64,000 nucleotides of DNA from positions 19,946,631-20,010,630 of the forward strand of contig CM046342.1 of NCBI GenBank assembly GCA_025403435.1, given 5' to 3'. How positions within the stretch are numbered: position 1 is the stretch's first letter; every line of letters starts with the position of its first letter. The position numbers and the translations under genes were made by a program. Origin of the DNA: Artocarpus heterophyllus (taxonomy: Eukaryota; Streptophyta; Magnoliopsida; Rosales; Moraceae). Under the pieces are notes generated by a model. It worked only from the letters and a program-made list of their open reading frames with translations, was not told the DNA's origin and ran no database searches. Of this stretch, positions 12,441-24,783 are shown one piece after another.

Positions 12441-14340
12441 GCTAGTCCTTGTCAAGACATCACTATAGGTGAGGTTAGAGCATACTTCAAAGTTTTAAAC
12501 ATATATATAGTATTTGAAAATATTTTCTTCATGTTATAGGTAAGATTCGAGGCTAATTTGGATTCCACTCAAGTGCTTCCAGCTTAATCCTTTCCTTTTA
12601 TGAGTTGGCTCTATATCCTCCTATTAGGGCAATACTCGATTATTAGAAAAGATCTTCATGTTCAATTTGCTTCTATATTTCATAACTTGGACAAACTATT
12701 ATCAGATCATACATCCTGTCATACAGTTTTGTACTTCATAGTGTGCAGAACATTTCTTGCTTAAGGACGTTAAGCTAATTCAAAGAACTCAAGGCTTGTT
12801 TTTAAAATCGTACCAAAAAACTTCATAATTAATTCTTGTAAAATTGATAAGTCAAAGTCTATGTGGAATTGACTAAAATTTCATTTCACAAACCCTAAAA
12901 ATTTCGATGAGATCTGCAACTTTTGTGTTTTAAGTTTTTCCAAAATCAAACATCTTGAAGGATTTTTTGCCTTTTCTCAAAACATGTAGATTTCAAAACC
13001 TTCCTTTTCTACTTGATCTGATTGGAATTCAAGGAAACCTTTTTCATGAAAATTGTTGATCTCGTCATTATCAATAAATCTCATGTTAAGCTTAAAAACT
13101 AATTCAACCTTTAAGCATCTCAAGAACAGATCTTTGAAACCTATTGTACTGTTTGTTACAACAAAAAGTGCAATGACTTAACTCATTAAGCTTACTTGTA
13201 CTTGTTTATATTTCAACTTTGATATTTTAAGTTTATCATCATATACACAGTCGATAATGTCATTCTATAACATCTCCCTTACTTGACATAGCTCATAACC
13301 ACTTTTGAAAACTGTTCTATTTTTTTGTGTTCATATTTGTCAAAGTTTTTGTTGCGATAGAATCTACAACAAATTCACTTTTTTCTTGTGTACAGAATTG
13401 TTTTCAACCTTTTTGGCATATCTTCAAACACATAAAACACAAACCAGTCATGCCATATAATTTTCCTTTCATACCATAATCCATAACATGTTCAAACATT
13501 TGGTATGCATGACTAATCAAAACATAACTTTACTCAAAGTTTGTATTCAAGAGTCTCCAAAACACTTGTATCCTCTTCAACAATTATAAATCTCTTATCC
13601 TCCATGAAAAACATATTCAAAACGCACTTTAACCATACTGAAAGAATAGCTAATAAAAACCCAAACTTAAAGCTTGAAATTGCATAAAACATACTTAATG
13701 TAAGTTAGGGTTTTTACTTCAAAACTTCTTGAAACTTTCTCAAAAATGGTTAACCTTGTTTCTAAGAATGATTTGGAAGCTTCGATCATCAAAATCTTGA
13801 GAGAAACTTAGCTTAAACGGGGTGGATTTCATGGATGAGAAAGATCAAGAAAATGAACTAAACTTTATTCCAATTTGGTATATGGCTATTTGTAGGACCA
13901 TCTAGTGGCAAAATTATAAATATAAAAGTGTTGGTTTCCTTCCGCTTTTAGGACCCATGAAATTATCAAGAATAGTTTAGAATTTTTCACACTTTTTAAG
14001 AAGAAAAGTCAAACTTTGCCTTTGACTTTTGTAGACTAAATTTATACTGTGTAAAAGTTTTCTTATACTATTAGTATCCTTCTTATAACCTTCTACTAGC
14101 TTTTCACATTCTTCCATGATTATCCAAATTTTTTATTTAGTATAATTCCTATAATTTTATATGGTACAATTCCTTTACTGTATATTCTGTTATAGAATCT
14201 ATTGCAACATATTCTTCAATAGTTTTGCGTTATAGCTTACTTTTCCTTCATTCATCATCAAACTTTCATCTTAATGAAATTAAACATTTACTTCATGAAT
14301 ATCTATCACAAATTTTGGATTTAACAAAAATCCTTGTGAC
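12441..14340. other. Unassigned AT-rich stretch, partly chromovirus-LTR-like
   Basis: No credible ORF. From about 12900 to 14340 the composition and several phrases resemble the right half of the chromovirus LTR at 45912-47136: CATGCCATATAAT near 13450 and 45943, then ATACTGTGTAAA near 14045 versus ATAGTGTAAATTTACACT near 46546. It may be an LTR fragment of the same group, but I cannot place ends. Confidence 0.35.
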
Positions 14341-14848
14341 ATAAAATTGCTTACAACAACTCTTAGATATTGCATACAAAAATGCACTGAGAATTTCTCA
14401 GGTGGTACATCATCGATGGTCATAATACATACACCACCAACGGATCCCTGTTTCCCATTGCGCCACCTTCACCACATTACATCCTCCTCGAACTTAAGCT
14501 ATAATTGGAGTTCTCCATCCAAGCACATTCCAAAAAATTGATTCAAATTGGTGTGACTTGTCTAATTTCCCACATCTTGCCAAGCTTGAGGGCATTTTCA
14601 ATCAAGGCCCATATATGCTGTTTTATGACACATTCTATGGGTGGAAGCCGCTCGCTGATGACCGCTTATCCACATCAAGCTATGGACACTGAACCAAGTG
14701 CTTAATGGGAGGCAACCAATAGATGGAGATCACGCCATCACAAATTTGATCTTTTTACTCTCTTTCCCTCTAATTTTTTATTGTTTTTATTATTTTTGTC
14801 TGTTTTGTTTCATTTGTTTAGGTTGTTTTTTTTTCTTCTATGCTTCGT

Positions 14849-14870
14849 CTTACATTGAAAACAATGTAAG
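14849..14870 (+). other. Hairpin upstream of Athila G-rich tract
   Basis: CTTACATTG (14849-14857) and CAATGTAAG (14862-14870) form a perfect 9-bp stem with an AAAA loop, immediately before the G-rich tract. Athila 3' regions commonly carry a related CATTG..CAATG inverted repeat. Confidence 0.75.
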
Positions 14871-16293
14871 GATTAAGTGTGGGGGGAAAGATTTAGGATT
14901 TTATATTTCCTTTTCACTAGGTTTTTGTTTTCTTGTGTCTAAAAAAAACCAAAAAAAATTTGAACATTTTGTGAAATATTTTTCTTTTAGTTTTAGAATT
15001 TTGAGTCTAAAGATACCTTCTAACTTCTTTAATTATAATCGAGCATTAATTTTTATGTCTTAGATTGATGATGAGTATTATTTTGGATTGATGTTATTCT
15101 TTACTTAATATGTTTTTATGAAAATTGTACTCACATTTTATGCAGACAGCTATGTTATTCAGTAAACAAACTCGCATCTTAGAATAAATAGATTCTTATT
15201 CCCTCATTTTAACTTTCACTTTAAATTTTGACATGTAGGGATTGAATGTTAGAACTCTCTCAGAAGTTTTTTGAGGCGAACGACTAATCGAGGATCATTT
15301 AAAAAGAATTAAGGAACGATGTTTCCTTGCACCAAGGCCAAATAAGCAAGAGCGCCAATTGATGTTCCTAGAGGACACCCCCTCGTAAGCCAAGTTGAGC
15401 CTTTCATATAGACCTTTTTTTGGTTAACCATATCTTTTTACCTAGCCCGATCATAATTTTATCTTTACCCTTGTTCTAAAGATGAATAAGAGTTTTGGAG
15501 ACATATTTTCATGTACCAAGGGAAATTTATCAAGGAATTGGGTTAGAAATAGGAAATAAGTATAGGGGAGGGATTGAATTAAGAAGACGAAAGGGAGAAT
15601 TCTCATAAGGGCAGCTCAAGAGAAAAAACAAAAAGAAAAAGAAAGAATACAAAAAAAAAAGGAAAAGAAAAAAATCAAAAGAAAGAAAAAAAAGGGAAAA
15701 AATTAATAAAATTTCTTGAACTTTTCCATTTTTTTTGGATGTTACAAGGCTAGTTAGAATGATATAAGGCCTAACATAATGATATCCAGTCTATATAGGA
15801 GTTTTATGGGGTTTTGAGATGTGTTCATTGAGAAATCATACGATGTCTCTAGCTCTAGGAAGTCTTTAGGACCTTTGTAATATCTGTTCCTTTCTTGCTA
15901 TCAACCACTACCCCTTAGCCCCATTACAACCTATATTGAAGACCTTTTGATTTATTGTAGTGCCTTTGGCATAGTGGAGATTTGTATCAAAGGGGGCGCT
16001 TATGATGTTTGATCCTTTCAACCAAGATTGGGTGATTGTTTCTATGAGAACTATGAGGGTTTATCTTTTTCAAAGCATGCATAGTTTCATTGTCTATAAC
16101 GATAGTTATTTCACACACACACACTTGAGATAATTGTGAGAAAATATATTAGTTTGAGAATAACTATTGATTTTATTAAATTCATGTTTGATATCAAAGC
16201 TATGATCTTTTCTTATTTTCTAAGACTTACAGTTGGAAGGTTTGTATCCCTTATCCTTTTTTTAGGTCTTCAATTTAGTTGACAATGAGCAAA

Positions 16294-16312
16294 GATTAAG
16301 TGCAGGGGAATT
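16294..16312 (+). other. Polypurine tract of the Athila element
   Basis: GATTAAGTGCAGGGGAATT lies directly before the LTR start TGATAAGTG. It would prime plus-strand cDNA synthesis and fixes the LTR boundary at 16313. Confidence 0.75.
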
Positions 16313-17797
16313 TGATAAGTGATTGATTAGAATTAGTTTTTGATCTTTTTTTTTTCCATATTTTCTTGCTTTATCTTGAGTACTTTGTGTATTATTTGTG
16401 TTTTGTAAGTGTCCTAGAGGTTTAGAGTTAATTGGAGGCCAAAAGGGATGTATTTGGAGATTTTTGGGCAAAAAACCTAAGCACAGAGTGCCGCGGAACC
16501 ATATAAGTACAGCCACGATGCTACCAGGTGCAAAAAATGCTATAGAAGGTTTTTTGTAGCACTAAATTCTGTCGTTGTAGCACTGCAATGCTAGGCATAA
16601 GTGCTACGGAAGACTTTTTGTAGCATTGCAACCTAACATTGTCAGTAGAAAACGGCATTATGTCGCGAAAAATTCAAGTTTCCAAATCTAAATTGACTTT
16701 AAACTTTCCCGTTTTGACCCGAACTTGAAGAGCCTAGAAATAGGTGATTATGGGATGGGCAAATGAAAGTTTTTCAACAGTTTTTCTTAGTCTTATAAGA
16801 TGAAAAAAGAAGAAGTAAAAGAGGAGAATCAACAGTGGCTCTAAGCAAAAATGTTTGCATAGAGATTCTTGAAGACCGAGACTACTTCTTTTTTTCAATC
16901 TCTTTTCTTTTCTTTTCTTTTCTTTTCATTTTATTTTATTTTTCAATGTTTTTAGTTTAATTTTATTTTGGTTGAAAGGTAATTCAAAACCCTAGGCATG
17001 ATTATATGATTAATTTTCAAAATTATTTTCTAATTTTCAAATTGAAATTGTTTATGTTCTTCCATAATTATTCTTCGTCATTATTTTCTTGTTTTCTTTG
17101 AGTGCATAACTAAATAGAACTTGAATTTAATCTATTGCTAAGTTAGAATGCTTGATCTGTAATTTTCTTGTTATTCTAATCATTATAGCAAACTGTCATC
17201 ATTGATTATGAACAAGTTTTCGTATGATTGTATGTGGAACATAAGCTAAGTTAAATACTCTGAGTTTGTGTGATTTTTACCTTCATCAGCTTATCTTTCT
17301 CATCTTAATACTTCAATTAGATTAAATCTATAGAGCTTGTTCTAGGTTGTTTAATCGAAAAGGGGTTTAATAGAGTGCTCATCTTTTAAATCTATATAGT
17401 AAGGAAATATTAGGATATCAGAGCTGGTTGTTACCTACAGTTAGTAATTTTGATAGAGAATTAGAAATAGTTTTGTGATTAATTGTATAATTTTTGTTTA
17501 GTATTGCAAATGATCATTTAATCAGTTTTATTATTATTGTTTTATAGTTATTTATTTTCTTGTGTTTTATCTTTAGCTAATCATATTTAAAAATCCACTT
17601 AATTTATGTTAGTATTAGTGTGTCTTAGGTTTTTATAGAGTCCATAACTAGTCAATTAAACTCTCTTAGGTTTTTATAGAGTCCATAACTAGTCAATTAA
17701 ACTCGATCCTTTATAGGAACAATCCTTACTTATTACTATACTAGGCTATGACTACATTTTAAGTGAGGTTAACTTGGTACTTTCCTTGAGATACTTA
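16313..17797 (+). repeat. Athila-type LTR copy B (3' LTR)
   Basis: Starts TGATAAGTGATTGATTAG directly after the polypurine tract and is homologous to copies A, C and D. It ends near TTTCCTTGAGATACTTA, aligning with the ends of A and D, but the terminal CA is lost. It contains repeated GTAGCACT-like boxes (16550-16640), a (TTTTC)n tract near 16905-16927, and a perfect 41-bp tandem duplication near its end. Confidence 0.8.
17623..17704 (+). repeat. Perfect 41-bp tandem duplication
   Basis: Two identical 41-bp units, 17623-17663 and 17664-17704, each starting TCTTAGGTTTTTATAGAGTC. No mismatch is seen, so the duplication is younger than the LTR that carries it. Confidence 0.95.
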
Positions 17798-19177
17798 GAA
17801 TAAAAGTTTCAACAGTCAAACATTGGAGGGTGAAAATGAGGACTTAAAAGCTTAAAGAGACACATTTTTGTGTTTGGAGGTTTGCCATGGCCTCTAAAAC
17901 ATGCATTCAGGCCAATAGACCCAAGAACAGGGCACTATAGTGCCAGCTTTGGTTGCTGCAGTGCCCATGGGAGGTTCAGCATGGCACTATAATGCTAGTG
18001 ATGGCTGCTGTGGGACCCAAGGCTTAATCAACGCATTATACTTTTCTATAGTGCTACGGTGTTGACTTCTGAAGCTATGACACTATGTCACATAAACACC
18101 TAGATTTGGCATGTGAATTAAGCCTAAGTTTCCCATTTTGATTTCAACTTGAAAACCTAACACATGAATTTATGCCACGTTTTTCCTTAGTTTTCCATCA
18201 TATTTCCAGCCATCTTTTGGAGAGAAAAGAGAGAAAAACAAGAGGTGAAATTCATTAAAGCTAAAAAAGATTCATTTACATGAAGATTTCTTCAAGTTCA
18301 TCAAAGAGTTTTTATTTTCTTCTTCTTTCTATTGAACTCCATATGTTTTTCATTTATTTTTTGTTGGTTAATTTTTCAATAATGTTAGGCTAAAATTTTA
18401 TTTGGTTAAGGGTGATTCCAAAACCCTATACTCAATTATATGATTGATATTTTAGAATTATTTCTAATTTTTGCAATCAGAATTGTTTATGTTCTTTTAT
18501 TTATAATGTTTATGATTCATATTTTATTTTGTTTGAGGTGAATCAACAAGTAAGATAGAACAATTATCTATTGCTATATTAGGAATTCTTGATCCGTACT
18601 TGTTTTGATTTTCTAATTATTAGTAGAGAATTGTGATTAGTAATTAGAGAGGCTTTTGTTAATTACGGTGAGGAATAAAACCTAGGTTAAACAATTCGAG
18701 CTTGTGTTTGTTATCTAGATCAATCTATCTTTCTTAACATAATGCTTCCATTGAATTCAATCTAAAGAGCTTATTCTAGGTTATTTGTAGGAAAGGGATT
18801 GAGCAAAGAGTTTGTTTTGCTTAACAACACATTAAGGAAAGATTAGGATAACAAAGCATATTATTATCTATAGTTAATAGTTTCGATATGAGATTAGGAA
18901 TAATTTTAGATTCGATTGTATAGTAGTTATTTAGCAATAGCGAATGATCCTTTAACCTGTTTAATTATCATAGTTTTATTTTATAGATTTTTATTCTCAT
19001 TATTTTCAATAATTTTAGTTAATCATCCAAAAACCACTGGTTTACTTACTTGAGAATTGATAGCTTAAAAACTAAATTTAATTCTCTGCTGGAAGGACTC
19101 ATACTTACTGCTTTACTTAATTAACAATGACACATTAAAAGTAGAACATTAATTTGGGTGTCCCTTGGGACTTGTCA
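17798..19177 (+). repeat. Athila-type LTR copy C (5' truncated)
   Basis: Homologous to copy D from roughly the GGTGATGAGC block onwards. It includes the long T-rich exon-like tract, GAATTCTTGATCCGTA, and the terminus ATTAATTTGGGTGTCCCTTGGGACTTGTCA at 19177. It lacks the TGATAAG start and abuts copy B directly, so either the internal region between B and C was lost or C is an independent fragment. It carries the 14-bp palindrome GGCACTATAGTGCC at 17931-17944. Confidence 0.7.
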
Positions 19178-19266
19178 TAAGGGTACATAATTGGGCACCC
19201 CCTAGACCCAAATACAAGAAAACAAATGAACTTATTGAGCCAGCTGATCTCCAAGGTTGCTCAGCC
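19178..19266 (-). other. Left remnant of the sequence into which the giant LTR inserted
   Basis: It ends in CAGCC, the target duplication of the solo LTR, and continues at 34028 with the same CAGCC. Minus-strand reading across the removed LTR stays in the style of the gypsy-type transposase relic at 34870-36361. No separate gene is visible in these 89 bases. Confidence 0.55.
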
Positions 19267-20410
19267 TGTGACGACCCGCCTTTTCGGACAGTCACTTTAC
19301 TTACTTAAACGTCGTTTCGTAAACAGTCATCTTACTTACTTAGTAAGAAAAATACTGAAATAAATTTTTTTTTTCTTTAAACGTTCTTTAAAACTGATAC
19401 GACCTCTGTCGACAATCAAGTTGAGACATCACTCAACACTTGTCCTTAAAACCATTTCAAATCGTTTCTTAAAACTTAATAAGAGACCATTATTAAATCC
19501 TAGCTTAAAACTTTGAATACATTCCTTAAAACTCTGATTTTCTTTAAACTTTGAAAACACAACATTAAACAATGAAAAACTTTTTCTTTACATAGCGGAA
19601 GCAAACAGTGATGGTATCCATACCCAAATCTTCGCATCTATCCTCCGCAGCACCCAGCTCTTTTAACGGGTCCTATTGGTCATCCATAAAACTATCTACA
19701 GCATGAAGAAACTTTTTATGAGCTTTCGCTCAGTAAGTTCAAACAAAATCTCACAAAGCATATAAACATGCTTTTAAAAAAAAACCTTTCTAGAACGTTT
19801 CCCATAAACGTTTTCCTAAAGCAATTGCTATAACGTTTCTTATAAACGTTTTTCACAAAATATCTAACATAAAATAATCCTCAGATTGCTCTTCATAACG
19901 TCATTCATGTTTTCATAAACATTTAATACAAAACACTCCTCATAATGTTTTTCATAGCATATAAATGTTTCACAATAAACAAATTAAATACAATCACAAT
20001 ACATGTTTTAATTTATGCTCAATTATGAACTTTCGATTATGAGCATCTTATGACCATTCTTTCTTACTTTGACTTTCTATCATTGTTCCTTTTATTTTCT
20101 TATCTTACACTTTAACTTTCCACCTTTTGTTCCTTAACTTTCTTTATCTTATAACTTTTAGTGTTCATACCAACATCTTTAATCATGAGATCATAAACGT
20201 GATGCTTCCCTTGTGGAAGACTTAAGACCATCGAACTTCGAGGTCGTATACCTCACATCTGGGAGGTCAAACTTTAACTATACTTTTATTACCTCACAAC
20301 GAGGAGGCTGGTACGACACTTTCTTTTCAACTTTACGTTACCTTCTTATTAACCTTAGTGAGCACATCAAATGCAACCATATCATATGCAAATACACTTT
20401 TAAATCATTG

Positions 20411-20756
20411 CTTGTACTATAAAATCTATTGCATAACAAATGCAACTTAAAATGCAAACACATTTTGATAATCATAATTTGTACTCTAAAAATTATTGCA
20501 TAACAAATGCAACTTATTGCATAACAAATGCATCATATAACGCAATCACATTTTGCGAATCATAACTTTTATTCTGAAACTTATTGCATAACAAATGCAT
20601 CGTATAACGCAATCACATTTTGCGAATCATAACTTTTATTCTGAAACTTATTGCATAACAAATGCAACATATTGTATAACAAATGCATCATATAACGCAA
20701 TCACATTTTGCAAATCATAATTCTTCTTTGAAACATATTGCATACAATGTAATATA
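20411..20756 (+). repeat. Minisatellite, left block (~66-bp units)
   Basis: Four to five diverged units built on TTATTGCATAACAAATGCA and ACGCAATCACATTTTGCGAATCATAAC. Two adjacent units (20526-20645) are almost identical. The array continues after the copia B insertion at 30352. Confidence 0.85.
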
Positions 20757-20761
20757 TATCG

Positions 20762-22765
20762 TGTAGGAATTAAAACATGAAATGCAGCGGAAGGAACGGA
20801 TCGTTGACAAACAAAAATTTTCTGAAAACTTTGTTTTATTGGGAATAGATATATAATTTTAATTACAGAAAGCTTTAGGAATTTTTTACTAACCTTTTGA
20901 AGACTATCAGGGTATCCTAGCTTTCCTCTTTGACACCACGATCTTCCAAACCAAGCCTCCACACCAATGGAAAGACGAGTGGGCGTCAAACTGCAAGAAT
21001 GAATTATCCTCACACTTTTCTGAATCTGCTATGTACTCAACACATGAGATGGCAGACCTTTTTCTTTAGAGAAGAACTCTCAGTTTTTCTCTCTAAAAAT
21101 TATATAAAAAAAAATTACTGAGATAACTGTTATCTCTCCCTTTTTATAACTGAGCCATTAGTCATTTTTCTTTCCCTTTTCTTTTCCTTTCCTTTTTCTT
21201 CTTTTCTTTTCCGTTTCACTTCTTGTTACCCGAATCCTTATTCGGTCAACACTTCACACACATATGCACATATATAAAAAAAACTTTCCCTTTTTTTTTT
21301 TTTTTTTTTTCTTTCTTTGACGGAATCACAACCTGTGATTCGGTCTTCACATATGTATATATATATATGTGTGTGTGTTGGGGGAAGCGTGAATCTCATT
21401 CACGGCTTTCCCCTTTTTTTTTTTATAAATTATAATATTATATTAATATATATATATCTATTAATATATTATAAAATCTTATATATATATATAAAAAGAT
21501 TTGGTTCAAAACCATATATATATATATATATATCCAAATCTAAATTCAAAAATAAATCATATTTATTTAAGAATAGATTTTAACAATTATCAGTTAATTA
21601 ACTAATGCTCAGTTAAATGTGACAACATTTATCACATTACATTATGTGTCACAGAAAACATTTTTCTGTGTCACGTTAATAATTCAAGTGTGAAAAATTA
21701 ATTCAGAATTCAAAAATTCTAAATTAAACATGTATAATTCATTCTATGCAAAATCCAATATAGTGTTACAGAGGTGGTATTGGGGACCTATGGACCTATA
21801 ACCCAAGCTCCAATAAATTTGACATTTAATTAAACTCTTTAATTAATGTGCCAAATTTATTAGTTTCAGTGTTACTCCACTAAAAACCTGAAACTGAACT
21901 CTTGAGATTATAGTATAATTACTCAAAGAAAATTAACGAGTAGTCCATTGATATAATCATTACATATAAGTCAGTCCTCTATAAATAGTTCATAATAAGA
22001 GCTAGGTTCAATTTCCGTTTACCTTTCTTATTACCTCTTTATCCTTGAGTTCCAATAATTCTCTAATGAACAATTAATTCATAATCTTATTATGAACGAG
22101 AGCTCTATTGTTCAAACCTTGAATTATCACTCAAGAGAACTATTTTTCTAACTTCCATAGGGAAGGAATGGATTCCATATCTGTATAATATTATTCCCAG
22201 CCATTTATTACTTTATGTTTCCAAGATGCTAAGTTACAATCTGTGCTTAGACAAATCTTACCATGCAAGTCAAAAAACATAATGTAATAAATAGGAGTCT
22301 AATAAATACTCAGGATTAAGACTGTCAAATATATGATCATCATAGTGATAAATTTGAATACTCTATTTGTAACGGATGATTATTAGAGATTCATAATTTA
22401 TCTGGTCCAGTCCTATATAATCTCATTATATAAAGTACCTCCAACCCAATGTCTCTACATTAATAGTCCGGATAATGACTATTTCATTTTAGATGAGATT
22501 GGACCGTACTTGTAATTTTTAATTAAAGATCCCAAACTTTAATTAATTATTACGGACTATTTAGATTATTATCTATAAATTTTATCCCCAAGCAAATAAC
22601 ACTTATATGCTAAATTTATAGTCACATAAATAATCATGGAATTTTCTTGATGTTTATAAATGTATTCATAATACATATAATCAACCAAAATAATAATAAA
22701 TGTCATTTTATTTATTTATTAACAATATGTACAATGTCACAGCTTTTAGGGCACCAAACCCAACA
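20762..22765 (-). repeat. Copia B 3' LTR (left copy)
   Basis: 2004 bp. On the plus strand it runs from TGTAGGAATTAAAACATG to CACCAAACCCAACA. Nearly identical to 28349-30351. It contains long T runs (21293-21311) and (TA)n tracts (21358-21371, 21480-21535). Short ORFs inside (20648-21013, 20930-21121, 21317-21583) recur in the other LTR and are not genes. Confidence 0.97.
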
Positions 22766-22780
22766 ATCTCCCACTTGCCC
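22766..22780 (-). other. Copia B polypurine tract
   Basis: The minus strand reads GGGCAAGTGGGAGAT immediately before the LTR start TGTTGGGTTTGG. It serves as the plus-strand primer and overlaps the last bases of the pol stop region. Confidence 0.85.
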
Positions 22781-24783
22781 TAAAGCAGGTGAGACATGTC
22801 TCTAAGACCTAAGCCTTCCAAGTGTCCCTCAAAGCTCTTTGCAGGTAACGTCTTGGTGAAAGGGTCGGCAAGGTTGTTTTCCGACGCTATCTTCACAACT
22901 TCCACATCGCCGCGATGCACTATCTCTCTAATCAAATGATATTTTCTTTTTATATGCTTTCCTCTTTTGTGGCTTCTAGGTTCTCTTGAATTTACCACTG
23001 CACCACTGTTGTCACAATACAGTATGAGTGGTTTATCCATGTCTGGAACTACTTCCAAATCATTTAAGAACTTACGGAGCCAAACAGCTTCTTTAGCTGC
23101 TTCACAAGCAGCCACATATTCTGCTTCCATAGTTGAATCAGCAATACAAGATTGTTTGATGCTTCTCCAAACTATGGCTCCACCACCAAAAGTAAACACT
23201 GATCCAGACGTAGATTTACGTGTGTCTTTGTCTGATTGAAAATCAGAATCAGTGTATCCAATGGGAATCAAATTCTCACCAGAATAAACTAGCATATAGT
23301 TTCTCGTTCTCCTAAGATACTTGAGAATATGTTTAACCGCTACCCAATGATCTAATCTTGGGTTGGATTGATACCGACTGACTATACCCACCGCATAGCA
23401 AATGTCAGGTCTTGTACACAACATGGCATACATTAGACTTCCTACTGCAGATGCATAGGGTACCCGTCTCATATTTTCTTCCTCTTGAGGTGTCTTAGGA
23501 CACTGCTCTTTTGAAAGATAAACTCCATGACGTGTAGGCAAATTACCTTTCTTGGAGTTCTGCATCGAAAATCTGATAAGCACCTTATCAATATACGATG
23601 CCTGAGACAGCGCCAATAGTTTGTTCTTGCGATCTCTTATGAGTTGGATTCCAAGAACATAACTTGCTTCTCCTAAATCTTTCATTTGGAAATTGCTGGC
23701 GAGCCATTTCTTTACATTAGATAATACGCCTACATCATTCCCAATGAGTAGGATATCATCTACATAAAGAACCAAGAAGACCACCTTCTTTTCTTTGATG
23801 TACTTGTAAACACAAGGTTCATCAATATTTTGATCGAAACCATAAGATTTGATCGCTTCATCAAATCTCAAGTTCCAAGATCTTGAAGCTTGCTTGAGTC
23901 CATAGATGGACCTCTGCAACTTGCAAACTTTTTGCTCTTGACCTTTAACTACAAACCCTTCTGGTTGCACCATATAGATGCTTTCCTCAAGATAGCCATT
24001 CAAAAAGGCAGTCTTGACATCCATTTGCCATATCTCATAATCAAGACAAGCAGCAATGGATAAAAGAATCCGAATGGATTTAAGCATAGCTACAGGTGAG
24101 AAAGTTTCTTCATAGTCAACTCCCTCTTTTTGGGTGTAACCCTTTGCCACAAGCCTAGCTTTGAAAGTCTCAACTTTCCCATCCACTCCTCTTTTCTTCT
24201 TGTAAATCCATTTGCACCCTATGGGTTTTATCCCTTCAGGTAGGTCTACAAGATCCCAGACTGAATTGGAGTACATTGACTCCATTTCAAGGTTCATAGC
24301 CTCCAGCCATTTTTCCTTCTCAGAAACTTCCATTGCATCATGATATGTCAATGGATCATCTTCACCATTATCAGAGATAGCAACATTTGCTTCTCCAAGT
24401 TCCCTGTAGCGAGCAGGTGGTCTCACAACCCTCCCACTACGTCGAGGTGGTATGACATTCTGATAGGAAGATGTGGCCTCCTCATTTTGTCCTTCGACAA
24501 CAGTTGTCGGTTGCGGTCTGATCTGATCAGAAAGTAACTCTTCAAGTACAATTTTGCTACGAGGTTTATAGTTTGTCATATAATCATTCTCGAGAAAAGT
24601 GGCATTTGTCGATACAAATACTTTCTTATCCTGTGGACTATAAAACAAACCTCCCCTCGTTCCCTTTGGGTATCCCACAAATAAGCATACTTCAAAACGT
24701 GGTTCCAACTTCCCAGTCTTACCTTTCAGCACATGTGCTGGACACCCCCATACGGATATGTCGCATACTAGGTTTGCGACCAT
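22780..24783 (-). CDS. pol: Copia B pol, downstream part: integrase C-terminus, reverse transcriptase, RNase H
   Basis: Open for 667 codons. It continues the integrase from [11 protein letters not shown] (residues 11-21), then the variable linker, then the RT. The RT has [17 protein letters not shown] at 189-205, [16 protein letters not shown] at 252-267, and the catalytic [11 protein letters not shown] at 340-350. RNase H follows with D512, the TMEAEY box (E553) and D591, and the protein ends [16 protein letters not shown]. All catalytic residues that I can locate are present. It was originally one polyprotein with the upstream part; the ATG at its start is only a chance Met in this frame. 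It is separated from the upstream part by a two-base loss near 24752. The enzyme copies element RNA into cDNA in the virus-like particle. Confidence 0.95.
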   Translation of the reverse strand: MVANLVCDISVWGCPAHVLKGKTGKLEPRFEVCLFVGYPKGTRGGLFYSPQDKKVFVSTNATFLENDYMTNYKPRSKIVLEELLSDQIRPQPTTVVEGQNEEATSSYQNVIPPRRSGRVVRPPARYRELGEANVAISDNGEDDPLTYHDAMEVSEKEKWLEAMNLEMESMYSNSVWDLVDLPEGIKPIGCKWIYKKKRGVDGKVETFKARLVAKGYTQKEGVDYEETFSPVAMLKSIRILLSIAACLDYEIWQMDVKTAFLNGYLEESIYMVQPEGFVVKGQEQKVCKLQRSIYGLKQASRSWNLRFDEAIKSYGFDQNIDEPCVYKYIKEKKVVFLVLYVDDILLIGNDVGVLSNVKKWLASNFQMKDLGEASYVLGIQLIRDRKNKLLALSQASYIDKVLIRFSMQNSKKGNLPTRHGVYLSKEQCPKTPQEEENMRRVPYASAVGSLMYAMLCTRPDICYAVGIVSRYQSNPRLDHWVAVKHILKYLRRTRNYMLVYSGENLIPIGYTDSDFQSDKDTRKSTSGSVFTFGGGAIVWRSIKQSCIADSTMEAEYVAACEAAKEAVWLRKFLNDLEVVPDMDKPLILYCDNSGAVVNSREPRSHKRGKHIKRKYHLIREIVHRGDVEVVKIASENNLADPFTKTLPAKSFEGHLEGLGLRDMSHLL

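Larger units (their letters stand above)
14341..16312 (+). mobile_element. Athila element, 3' internal region and 3' UTR
   Basis: No intact env-like ORF remains. The signature AAGTGCTTAATGGGAGGCAACC near 14697 is the decayed form of the Athila 3' phrase (gcttgttgggaggcaaccc). It is followed by a hairpin and a G-rich AAGTGTGGGGGGAAAG at 14875-14890. A purine-rich run of ~100 bp occupies 15605-15705, and a (CA)n tract lies near 16112. The region ends in a polypurine tract directly against the LTR at 16313. The 121-codon frame at 14698-15063 has the composition of T-rich UTR and is not called a gene. Confidence 0.7.

Noticed and set aside
14698..15063. 121-codon ORF with hydrophobic stretches
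   Set aside because: T-rich Athila 3' UTR composition; it overlaps the conserved hairpin and G-rich tract; no conserved domain.
16313..19177. LTR copies B and C as the two LTRs of one element
   Set aside because: They are adjacent in direct orientation with no internal region, and C lacks the LTR start.
20648..21583. Several ORFs recurring at 28307-29021
   Set aside because: They recur only because both stretches are LTRs of the same element; they overlap promoter, T runs and (TA)n tracts.
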